NCBI GenBank assembly: GCA_011033025.1
Contig: WFMF01000005.1
Location: 1,426,001-1,490,000 of the forward strand
Direction of reading: 5' to 3'
Length of the DNA: 64,000 nucleotides
DNA from: Beroe forskalii
Lineage: Eukaryota; Ctenophora; Nuda; Beroida; Beroidae
The notes under the pieces are model-generated. The model had not been told where the DNA came from, searched no databases, and saw only the letters and a program-made list of their open reading frames with translations. Position numbers and translations under genes: made by a program. Below are positions 12,213 to 22,419 of this stretch, piece after piece; position 1 is the stretch's first letter; each line of letters starts with the position of its first letter.

Positions 12213-14230
12213 ATGAATGGTACGTGAGTTATTTCAAATGGCATTATTGAAGGGGGTGATGGGTCAATATACTTTTGTTAATTGTTAAGCTCAATAATTT
12301 TAAAATAATTTCATGAGAACATCAGGGTTCTTAGATCTTGCACCATAAACTGTAATTGTAATGACTGTTACACACCGACTTAAGTTTGATACTAAACGTC
12401 AAAGTATTCAACTCTGTGTCACTTGCAACAAAAAATTCTTTTCATTGATTATTTTCATGAATTACCGACAGATTCCCTTCTTATATCATTCCATTCATGA
12501 AAGTTTTTCTACATGTTACAAGTCATCGATTATTGATAGTCTATTTGAAATTTTTGCCGAGCAATAAATACAGTTTTATAGCCAAAAATTTCTAAAAATT
12601 TGTAAAATTATTGGCAGAAATATCGTTTAAAATTGTTGGTAGAAATGTTATTTTTGGTCGCTACTACAATTAATAAATAATGATTTTTCGAAAATTGAAA
12701 TGCTATTTTTTCCATGAAAAATTAAATTCCAAACGAGCCTTCTTTCAATGATTATTTTATCTACTTGTAAGAATTAAGAATTTTTGACGGTGAAACTGTG
12801 TATTTTGGTTGTTCTTGGAATTAATTATGAATTTTTGAAAATCAAATTTAGTCATGAGGACAAAAAATGCATTTAAAATGTGAGCTTCTTACCAAATGTT
12901 TGTAAATTGTATCCATTTTAGAAATCTTTGACTACAAAATCTTAATTATTGATACTCTTAGGATAATACGTTTTTTTGTTATGAGTTCTTTATTTTTTAG
13001 AATTGTCGGAGAAATAATTTTGATCTTTAAAATATTAGTTAATATTAGTTAATAGAATTAAAAAATAGAACTAAATTCAATAAATTTCAACTGTACCTTT
13101 ACTAAATTTTCAGCTGGAATTGAGTCGCTACCTATTGCTCTAGTGAGTCACTTACTCATTCCTGAATCCTGGACTATCTGGTGCAATCGAGAACAATGCG
13201 ATACTAGATTTGGTGAATACCTCATTTTGTCGAAAGGCCGGTTAAAAAAAGCTGGTTAGCCTTTTTAAACTCGGCGCTGCTAAGCAGCGCCTCGTTCGCA
13301 AATTTTCAACACTTCCATTCAAATTGATTGGATACTTGACTGACATTGGACAATTTTGTTTTGTTCAAATTGATCCAGGCCAGGAACTATCTTTGTAATC
13401 TGCTACACATTTGTTAGACTCGATTGAATTGTACACTTTTGTAAGCTTAGCAAATAGCAGTCAATTCCAAAACTTAAGGTACTACAGTTGTCACCGACTC
13501 AGCAGTGATTATCGACCGACTTCTGCCACAGTTTTTATGAAAACAATCCATCTGAAATATCCTCCGTTATTCAAGTTTTATGTCCATCTTAAGATCTTGA
13601 ATTTAAAGGAAATGTAACGTCAAATTTTCAAAAACTACACACTTAATTTAACAGTAGTAGCGTAATAGAAACTACTCGCATAGAACTGATTATAATCTAC
13701 ACGTGCACAAAGACTGGTTTCCATAGCAACGATGCATCTTTTCTCAATTTTTTGTATTTTGTTTCTCTTGATATTTTCTTGGCAAGCTCGAATTAATGGT
13801 GTGCGCCCGCACAAACAACCATTATTCACGTGTCAATTTAATTTATATTGAGGATCGGTGTAATGGGTTTGAACGATTGTTTAAAAACTGATGCGAAACT
13901 TTTATGCGACTGACCATGTAATACACCTAACATTTTAAAGTTGAAAATTTGATTTTTCTTATTGAATTGACCAAACCATTATACTGATATAATAGTTTAA
14001 TTTGTAACATGATATCTATTACCCAAACTGCATACTCTAATCTCGTAGTTTGATTCAATTTTTGTCATTGCAGACGAGCTCCGAACTTCAGAAGTGACAG
14101 TGGAGCATCCTTTTCATTCGTTACACTAGAGAATAGAAATAGAGAAGTTATCTGCAGATCTGACGCTAACACCAAACCTCTCTCCCTGAATTCGCGATTT
14201 CATAAACGCCTCCGTTTCAAACATGAGTAA
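12213..14230 (+). CDS. Possible small three-exon gene (96 aa), unrecognised
   Basis: A phase-consistent exon chain can be read: 12213-12219 (ATGAATG before GTACGTGAG), 13114-13240 (after ATTTTCAG) and 14074-14230 (after TTTTTGTCATTGCAG), ending in TAA. The middle exon encodes a block with IPESWTIWCNREQC and the last a basic tail with FHKRLRFKHE. The exon 2 donor (CCG|GTTAAA) is weak. If it is not used, the frame stops 18 bases later. A good acceptor (CTTCTGTTCAG) just before the first ATG suggests further upstream exons. A donor at 14339 (CACAG|GTAAC) and an AATAAA near 14562 would fit a 3' UTR. No family was recognised. The case rests on splice signals and open phase only. Confidence 0.33.
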
Positions 14231-14559
14231 AATTTTCAAGTTTCGTTTCACAAGCCTCGCCATTTTGAATCGCTTCATAACTTGTAATGAAGTAATGATA
14301 TTCCAAATGCTTGTATTGACTGAGAACATTGCACAGGTAACAAAAACTCGTTTTCACATTCGAAAGTTCTAAATGGCAGAAATTTTTTGAAATAGCAAAG
14401 ACTCAGATTGATATCATATGTAACACGTATGTGTGCTCATCAGTCAATAGGACCTCGTCAATAGGGTAGTGAAAAGGGTTGTGATGCAAACCTTAGACAG
14501 TTTTTACATCAGGAAATCTGTTTGTTATTTATTTCGAGTGTTTACACTTCTGCAAATCT

Positions 14560-16730
14560 AATAATAAAGTCTTAAATCATGATTCCGGGGTTTGTTCTCA
14601 GTTAAACTCCCTTTTTACCACACTATTTACTACCCTACCTCGTCAATAGGGTAGTTAAAAGGGGTAGTAAAAAGGGGGTGAACGACATTTCATCCCACGA
14701 CATTTCATCTCAGGGCACTTCATCTCCCTGTCCTGACCCTAACCATAACCCTAACCGTATCCAGAACACTTACTCTAACCCAGACCCTAACCTCTGTGTA
14801 GAGTTGACATATTATTGCGAGATTAAGTGTCTTGAGATGAAATGTCCGTTCCCCATTCATAGTACTTGTGATTCTCAGGTAGATGAGGGCTGAGGCTCCC
14901 CTGTTATCAGGATAGTACGGCTATTCCGATGACATGGCTCAGTAAGAGTCAAGTTTAATATGAAATCTCATCTCCCTGAGATCTGATTTAAGACTTTTAG
15001 AGCTGGCATGCTTACTGTCCCAGCTAGTGTCAGCAGGGGTATCATTATGTCTAAAACTTTTCAACCTAAATCCCACTATAAGAAATGAGCGTCCGAATAT
15101 AAAGTGCAGGCAGGAAGTGATAAATCTTAAACTTGATTCGATGAAATCAGCAATGGCAAATTTTTCTCAAGAGAGTAAAAGTAAAACCTACTGCCAAGAA
15201 AATCTAGAAGTTATATCCCAATTCAATTTTCGGAACGTCAATACCTATAACGTCATAAAACATAGAATCGAATTTGAATTTGAAATCAATCTGGGTATTT
15301 GCTTTTCCCTAAAATTGTGCTATGTAGAATGTGGACAAGAGTCAAGGTATTATATATGTCATGCTCGCTACTTTGTTCTAAAAATCAGCTGAATACCGAA
15401 ATTATAATTACTTAATTATGATAAGTTATTTCCTGTTGCTCTGTTAAGCTGCAGCTGTTGAATTATATTGATATAAGTTCCTCTCAGATGATTGTGTTGA
15501 TCCTGTGGAAAGAAGAGTGATCCTGTTTCAGTCGGAGTTCGGACAGACGGCAGGTTCAGAATGTGATCCATTTCCTTTCGATGATCTATTTTGGGCTTGA
15601 GCTGGATCGCGCTTTGCAATTTACTTTCGCAAAGCACACAATGGTTTAACATTTCAAACCATTTATGATTCAATTAACAGTGAATTGATCGATTTCATTG
15701 AGCAATAATCCATCGGCAACAAGCAGCAGTTTGTGACTCCCGTAGATTTGCCCCACTGGTCACAGAAAATATTAAAATATTTACTTGTATGGAGGGCGCC
15801 GAGCAGCTTATGATAGACTAATTCCACAACCATGTGCATCAAATCTGGCAGTACTCCAAAGACGCAGGATCGAAACCAGGCCACACCCACTCGGTGCTTC
15901 ATCGAGACTTGATCCAATCGGGCAAGCAGGCACCCCATCCTCTGTGGAACCTCAACACACTTGTGTTGTTCAATATCTCGTTGGCACTGACTGTCCTCCA
16001 TAGCTCCATAGAGTCTCATCGCCACTTCCCCTTTGGAGCCTTAAAACTTCATCCCACCGAAACTCCACTGCCACCATCCACTTCTTATCATGTTCCATAG
16101 GTTATCATGGCATTAATGCCATTCAAAGCAACCGCTAAGAATTTTGCATTTAATGGCATATCTTCTCATCAAGTGATTATGCAGTCAAATAATAGCAATG
16201 AATCACCGTTACTACTAATCAATTAGGCTTGATGGGCCATGGTCGGGATTATCAAGAGTAATTTGACTTTATATGTGCGATGTTCTGTGTTCTGATGACT
16301 GTTTGAAAATTGTTACTTCTTGTATCTCAAATGATTGCTTTTGCTGTTCAGTCTCTGGGTAATTTGAAATACATCCATATAACGGGCGTTGTGTTCTGTA
16401 TTTCATTTGTTTTGAATCTCAGAGCCTGTTCTAGCTTCTTGTGAGTATATGAGATAGCTAAGAACCTGCAAATTAAATTGCTATCATCGTCTCAAAATCA
16501 TGAAGCTTTTAGTTTTTATCGATATGATTTATACGGAGCCACTGCTGTGAGCTGTGCAACTGTAGAATTTTTTATTTCATTACTTTGGTAATGCAGAGCG
16601 TAGTTTTCAATTTGTAAATCATCTGTATCAATCAGAATAGAAATTGCCATGTTTGCTTAACTACAGTGAGAATTTTCAAAGAATACGCGTATTTTTTCAA
16701 AATCTAGTTTTCCGATCTGTTTTGTTAATT
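14560..16730. other. Intergenic region, no supported gene
   Basis: A degenerate run of CCCTAACC-like words near 14730-14790 is preceded by a CGACATTTCATC motif repeated three times. Minus-strand open frames at 15416-16025 total about 200 codons but show no recognisable domain, and I could not build a phased gene from them. Confidence 0.4.
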
Positions 16731-17200
16731 TGCGGCGCGGCGTAACGCCGCGCACGTACTCAAGAAAGCTTGGTCAGAAATAGGGGTGTCGTTTCGCGAC
16801 ACCCCTGGTTAGGGGAAGATCGGATGTTACCCTACCCTCGCGCGCGGCGCAACGTTCCACATTTGGACCGGACGTCACTTTGATAGCCATCCAGTCAGAA
16901 GGAATAGACGGGCAACGTCCGTCGATGCCTGACCCCCTGGCGCGCGCGCCATGACGTCTTCCTAAGCCCGCATAGGTGTGTGTACGCGCCGCGCGCTTCC
17001 CTGGGGAAGCGCGCCGCGGCTGCGCGAGCCACACAGGGATATACGTGTTTAGCAACATGACGTCAGGCAACTTCCCTACGGGTCACACCTTTAAAGTGCT
17101 AAATTGTATTTTTCTGACTGACGTCATTATCATACATAATGAAAGCTCTCGAATTATATGGGACATTAGCCGGAAATAGACGGGCAACGTCCGTCGAGTT
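16730..17200. repeat. GC-rich repeat module R1, copy 2, with perfect hairpins
   Basis: A CpG-dense stretch holding several perfect inverted repeats: GCGCGGCGT-A-ACGCCGCGC (16734-16752), GGGGTGTCG-loop-CGACACCCC (16783-16805) and a CGCGCTTCCC / GGGAAGCGCG pair near 16988-17012. The block AATAGACGGGCAACGTCC occurs twice (about 16902 and 17175). Shared GGATGTTACCCTACCC links it to the module at 6.6-7.0 kb. No coding function is claimed. Confidence 0.6.
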
Positions 17201-18975
17201 AAACATTAAACTTTTCGAATTGAAGTTGAACAAAATAAATAAGAAGTTATTGCTGATTCTGAAAATATTGAAACAATTCAATGTTGAAATTGTGTTTGTA
17301 TCAACTGTGGTATCACGAACATTGAAAGTGCGGTGTGGGCACTTTAGTTAAAAAAAAACTACTGATGGGCTTCAATTTCAAATTTACTTTGCATTGCTGA
17401 TTGCATTTAATGACTATGAGTCATAAAATTCCACTATGCACTATGTATCTTTGTGCCACTGTCAATGGTATGCACTCATGTGCCCAAATACGCCGCACAC
17501 AGTACAGGTCGAGATACCACTATAAGTAACTAACAACTGTGTCTGTATTCTGTAATTGTAAGAGTAACTGTAATCAATACCATAATAGCTATCACGCATG
17601 TTTGCATTTCGATCGACCGATGGGGGATTGATAAAGACCCGCAATTTTGCAGCTACAGTGTGCATGTAATCTAGACTCTCCCGGTAGAAATACTAGTACA
17701 GTTGTAATAGAATTTATATCGGAACTCAACCGAAAAAAATTAAATTTTCGCGTCTTGTTACTGTTATCAATTCCCCCGTCGACAAAGCGACCTGAACGCA
17801 TATTGGTATTGCTAAAAATATGAATTATATTCCCTATCATAGCTTATGCAAACGATTTGGTGTCTGAGTCTCGACCATTGTCCATAACATAATATCAATG
17901 ATTACTAACAAAACTAAACGACAGAAATCGTACGAATAGGAATGAAAATTGTCCAACTCCTAGTCCTAGCTTCCTAGTTCCTAGAATGTTTAATTTACCC
18001 TTTTCTTTCAATTTCATATTTCTAAAAACTAACTTTTTTCAAACTTGGTTTATGGCTTTATGGCCTTTTTTCGGGACACCTAGAGATCAAAAAGTCGACA
18101 TTCGCCATAGACTGGTAATGGAGCATCACAAAGCAATTGGTCGTAATTAATAAAATATTATTATATTGAAATGTTAACGACCCCTGTATTAATATCATCA
18201 TTAAGTATATAACATATCAATATCGATAACGATTAAATTAAGGATTAAATTAATGTTTATAAAACCAGAAAAACAATCCACAGACACGCAAAAAACATCA
18301 CGTCAACTTCGGTCATCCTTTAAATCATAAAATAACTTTGTCATTAACAAATCTCACAAAGCAGAGATAAAGATATTTCATTAGATGTAGCAGGATCCGC
18401 TAGAAGAAGAAAATCAAAAGTACAGACGCTTTCAGTACCCAAAAATTGCCAACAAATACAATTGTATAAAGTGATCTGACTTTTGGTTTTAAAACATTGA
18501 AGAGCCAGGATGGGCCCGTTTATTGTATGAATTTATTAATCATGTTTGAAACCCATATACATTTATTTGCATAGGTATGAACATAAAACTCGAGGAAAAA
18601 CTGAAAATTTAAATTTATGAAGGCAGACAGTGACAACCCAAAGTGTCTGTTTTGAATCTTAGCGTCTTAGGAAATTAAATAGCTGAATAAAGGGTACAGA
18701 AAGCAACAGTAAAATTTTATAGTCTGATGTTATGCTTATTAACAGTAATTTGTTAGACCTAAATCGTGAACAAAAGGCCGCCAGATGGTATCTATAACAT
18801 ATGCATCCCAATGCCAAAAATGCGTTGCATAAATCAAAATTTAATTGCAAAATTTATGAATGATAAATTGATGCTTTGGTAACAGATGCTGTTTGATAGA
18901 CTTAGAGGGGGGGTACATACCGTCAAACTTTTGTTAACGAAACTTTGTCATTAATAACCATTAATAATACCTTAC
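17200..18975. other. AT-rich intergenic region
   Basis: No exon chain, transposon ends or tandem array was recognised. Confidence 0.4.
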
Positions 18976-19228
18976 TTACGCATATGTGTGCAGATAATAA
19001 TAATAATAATAATTAGAGTTTTTGTCGCTTGACAACTCAAGTAGTTCTCACTACCTTGCAGACCGCTCGATTACCGAAGGGCTCGAAAAATGAGAAAGAC
19101 GCGCAAAATTGTCTGCTTTCGAAGGAATCTAATTCTATGAAGAAAGTTGACGCGCGGACAGTAAAACTAAATCCGCGCGTCGTTTTCGAGCCCTCCTGTA
19201 ATCGAGCGGTCTGCACTCATATGCGTAA
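18976..19228. mobile_element. MITE-like element with a small insertion in its left arm
   Basis: Outer inverted ends TTACGCATATG..TGCAGA and TCTGCA..CATATGCGTAA continue inward as GACCGCTCGATTAC and GTAATCGAGCGGTC, then GGGCTCGAAAA and TTTTCGAGCCC. The left arm is split by about 72 bp (18994-19065) beginning (TAA)n. TGCAGA stands on both sides of that piece, which looks like a target-site duplication. Confidence 0.75.
18994..19065 (-). mobile_element. Tiny LINE/SINE 3' end with (ATT)n tail
   Basis: Read on the minus strand, about 45 bp of unique sequence runs into (ATT)n and the whole is flanked by TGCAGA. This is the structure expected of a severely 5'-truncated retroposon with a simple-repeat tail. 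Two larger LINEs in this window also end in TTA repeats. The family is unknown. Confidence 0.55.
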
Positions 19229-19579
19229 AATAGAATATAGATTATACCTAAACATATTTATTATGTAATACCTTTGCCACAGAAATGTAAAAAACAGTAT
19301 CTTCACTCAGTACATCATGTATATCATGTCACTTGATAATGTACAATAAAGTACACAGTGCTGTGTGCACTGCTTTGGAGCGCTGGGAATTTATTGAAAC
19401 ACAAGATTACTGTATCCTGAACTTTTTTTAGGTTGATAAATGCATCATAAAGTTTAAAATTCTGCCTTCCCTACATTTCTGTGACTTGTTTAATCAAACA
19501 AACCCGGCAAAAACTTAATAAAACCGTCGTATTATACTGAATTATAAATAAGAAACACCTCTTTTAATCGGTGTCTTTG

Positions 19580-19829
19580 ATATATAGACCCTAGCCTGAT
19601 CGGGTCCATATCGGTGTAGACCCTCGCCCTTCGGGCTACAGATCTAAACCAGATATATCCCTTCGGCTGCAACTCAGTCCCAAGAGAATTATACCAAAAT
19701 GGACACGCGCCTATCGGGTCAATTTTGGGATACTTCCCGAGGGCATAAGCCCAAGTGATGCATACGGTTTTGGCCCGTAGGGCGAGGGTTTAAACCAATA
19801 TGGACCTGATCAGGCAAGTCTATGTATAA
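19580..19829. mobile_element. MITE-like element, family F2, full copy
   Basis: Inverted ends: TATATAGACC..GCCTGATCGGGTCCATAT on the left, and ATATGGACCTGATCAGGC..GTCTATGTATA on the right. They are followed inward by ACCCTCGCCCTTCGGGC and its near mirror GCCCGTAGGGCGAGGG. A partial relative lies at 50437-50570. Confidence 0.75.
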
Positions 19830-19945
19830 TGAAAACCTCATAGGGTTCTATAAAAGCTGATTCGTTATCTTGCGTCTTCCTTTCAATTCAATTACATATT
19901 ATGAACTGTCACTTAGCACGTTTAAGTTAGAGAATGTGAGGTATT

Positions 19946-22087
19946 TCATTCTGCAGGCACAACATTCTCCTCGTTACTCTGTTGCTCCTGTTCCAGACGA
20001 GCCTTCTCCCTCATCTCAGCTTTGAAAGCTCTCATCTTCTCAGCTCTAGCTTTGGCAAGCTCTGAAAGTTAATAAGTGTTTCAATTGGCTTGAAAAGTCA
20101 ACTTCAGTCGAAAGAGGATACCAATTCGGATAAAAATTCCAGTCAAATAAAATCCAATTATGAACTTGCAGTTGCATCGGTTGGCCTTACAGCACCAAAC
20201 GCACCTGTGTTTTTAATCTTTGGTTTGGCTGATGCAGGTTTGTTGATATTCTTCGTTTTGAGCGCTTTTGGTGGAGCCTCCTTCACAACCTCCTTCTCCA
20301 CCCAGTTGTTCTGCTTCAGGTCCATGAGGGTCTTGTAAGTCTCGTCCACCTGCTCAATCTGAACAAAAAGCTCACTGATAATCATAAATTGAGCTTTTCA
20401 GAACGATGAAGCTTCGTAAAATGAATTACGTAAGTCAATGGTCCAGCAGTTATAGAAAATCAACTAATAAATTAATATTAAATGAACTAATTCGTGTAGA
20501 ATTTATAGTTAAACAACAGATATCGTCATGCTATATTGACAACCAATAAAGCACCCCCATTCAAGACACCTGTAATTCGACCATCTCCCAGAAGCCAGTG
20601 AGATCTGAGACTTTGGTGGGCGGGGTGTAGGTGGGACTGAGGGCGTCGTCTATCATCTTCTGATACTGCTTCTGCAGCTTGCTCGACACCAGCAGTCGAG
20701 CTTTGCCACAGAACGCTTCCACATCTCCCCGTACTATTAGGGATATGACTCTGTTACTTGTTAGATATCAGCGAAACTGGAGGGTTTCAAAACTAAAATC
20801 TTATACTGTCCAAAATACTATATTTTCCAGCAGGTTACATATTCAGAATGCAGTTTTAATTACCCCTGCCCCATCAGCTAAGATGAGAAGTACGTACGGT
20901 ACGTACTTTTAAATGAACCGTATTAGTACGTACTTTTAAATTCTGGTGAAAAGTACGCATAGGGAAATTCATTAATTATAACACTAAACGCGGGAAAAGA
21001 CGGAGCGTGTGGCACAAAAGAATACCAAGACAACTCCTAGAACTCTGCAGAAGCGTTTTAGGGCATGATTCACGTGCAAATGTGTGTAACAATAATGATC
21101 GAATCTCCACAATAAATTTTTATTTTCAAAAAAATATTGCTCAATCGTACGCCCGGTACGGGTACGTACTTTTCAAATTGTCCGTACTACTACTAGTACG
21201 TACTTGTGGCCCGGTATCATACGTACTTCTCATCTTAGCCCATCAGGTAGCAAACACCCTACCTTTCTCAGACATTTCCACATCTGGAGTGTTGTAACCC
21301 TCCATCTCCTCCGTCAGCCCCAGAATCCGGTCACAGGTGGAGTTAAGTCGGTCCTGACACTCCTGGACCCCTTTCACGTGCTCTGCTCCGAAGTGTGTCA
21401 AGATGACGTCATCAGTCACCAGACCCTCCCTCTTACTCGCCAACAACTGAGGGGACTTGGGGGTTAAAGTAGCAAAGAGGGGAATTGGGGTAAAGAGGGA
21501 CTTGGGGGTTAACGTAGCAAAGAGGGGAATTGGGGGTAAATGTAGCAAAGAGAGGACTTGGGGGTTAAAGTAGCAAAGAGGGGAATTGGGGGTTATTGTT
21601 GCAAAGAGGGGACTGGGGGTAACGTAGCAAAGAGGGGACTTGGGGGTAATGTAGTATTGTAGTAAAGATGGGACTTGGGGGTCAAAAACGATCGGTTACC
21701 ATTTCTCAATAAATCCGGTTACGGTTTCGGTTAGCTAAAAACGCCCGGTTATCCGGTATTTCGGTTCGGTTACCGACCGTTTCCATAAACAGTTAATTGC
21801 AAAATCAAAATATTCGGTTTCGGTTGGCTGGAAACGCTCGGTTAACCAGTTTTACTGATGGGAATCACAGTCAAGATAAGTAGATGGAAAATGATGGCGA
21901 TATTGGAAATAAGAACCTTTTCCCGAGCAAGTTTCTGTTTCTTCCTACTCTCTTCCTTCTGACTCGAACGTCTGCTTCTTTTCTTGGGACTCAATCTCTC
22001 GAAAACATAAGCAGGATCGGATTTAACCATAGATCTCGTCAAAGTGGGTGACATTGAATGGCTAGGGGTGGAAACTGCCATCATCAT
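19946..22087 (-). CDS. DLGAP/GKAP-domain protein A (262 aa, 5 exons)
   Basis: Exons on the minus strand: 22087-21917, 21446-21263, 20733-20570, 20358-20205 and 20061-19946. All junctions are GT-AG and in phase, ending in TGA. The start is the first ATG after an in-frame TGA. Exon 1 encodes a short basic region (SPKKRSRRSSQKEE). Exons 2-4 encode the guanylate-kinase-associated (DLGAP) domain: HVKGVQECQDRL, then AFCGKARLLVSSKLQKQY, LTGFWEMVELQ and TLMDLKQNNW. The last exon is a charged helix (ELAKARAEKMRAFKAEMREK). In this family the FW..V..Q and L..N.W patterns are characteristic. Members include postsynaptic SAPAPs and the mitotic spindle protein HURP/DLGAP5. The short, basic layout fits HURP-like proteins better, but I cannot decide the subfamily. 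Exons 2, 3 and 4 end in the same phases (1, 0, 1) as those of gene B, showing common origin. Confidence 0.85.
20878..21238. mobile_element. hAT-like MITE with 8-bp target duplication
   Basis: It begins CTAAGATGAGAAGTACGTA and ends with the inverted TACGTACTTCTCATCTTAG. CCCATCAG flanks it on both sides (20870-20877 and 21239-21246). Eight-base duplications are typical of hAT-family insertions. The arms carry repeated GTACGTACTTTT words. It sits in intron 2 of DLGAP-like gene A and has no coding capacity. Confidence 0.88.
21448..21682. repeat. 28-bp-unit minisatellite abutting a 3' splice site
   Basis: About eight copies of a unit starting GGACTTGGGGGTTAAAG and ending TAGCAAAGAGG. In transcript sense each unit is pyrimidine-rich (CCTCTTTGC..CCCCCAAGTCC). 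The last unit runs directly into the CCCCTCAG acceptor of gene A exon 2. Confidence 0.85.
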
Positions 22088-22419
22088 CTTAAAAGATTCA
22101 GGTGCGAAGAAATAGTATGATCACTGATAACATTTCAATTAAATATGATAATAGTACCAATTGGCAGTGAAATTCTAGTTGGATGAAGACTGAAATACGA
22201 GGTAGTTACAGGAAATGAAACGAGTTAGGGTTCAGCAAAATCAAACTATTAAAATTAATTAATTAATGAAACGCGTATGATAGCTATCAATAGATAGTTT
22301 CAAGTTCGTGCCCAATGACCTATCAGATTTGGAATAAGATTCTTTCACCCCTCAGGCACCTTCTTAAGTTTCAACCTTAATGATAAATCAATGATAAACC
22401 AAACTATCGAAATTATTAA

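Noticed and set aside
14730-14790. CCCTAACC-like words suggesting an interstitial telomere
   Set aside because: The copies are irregular, short and mixed with other sequence. Similar words occur near 10860, 31620 and 45730. No true TTAGGG array.
15416-16025. Two minus-strand open frames as a gene
   Set aside because: No domain, no convincing phased junction, and the frames overlap plus-strand frames of equal quality.
16774-17070. Arg-rich 98-codon frame
   Set aside because: Arises from the GC-rich hairpin module. No protein features.
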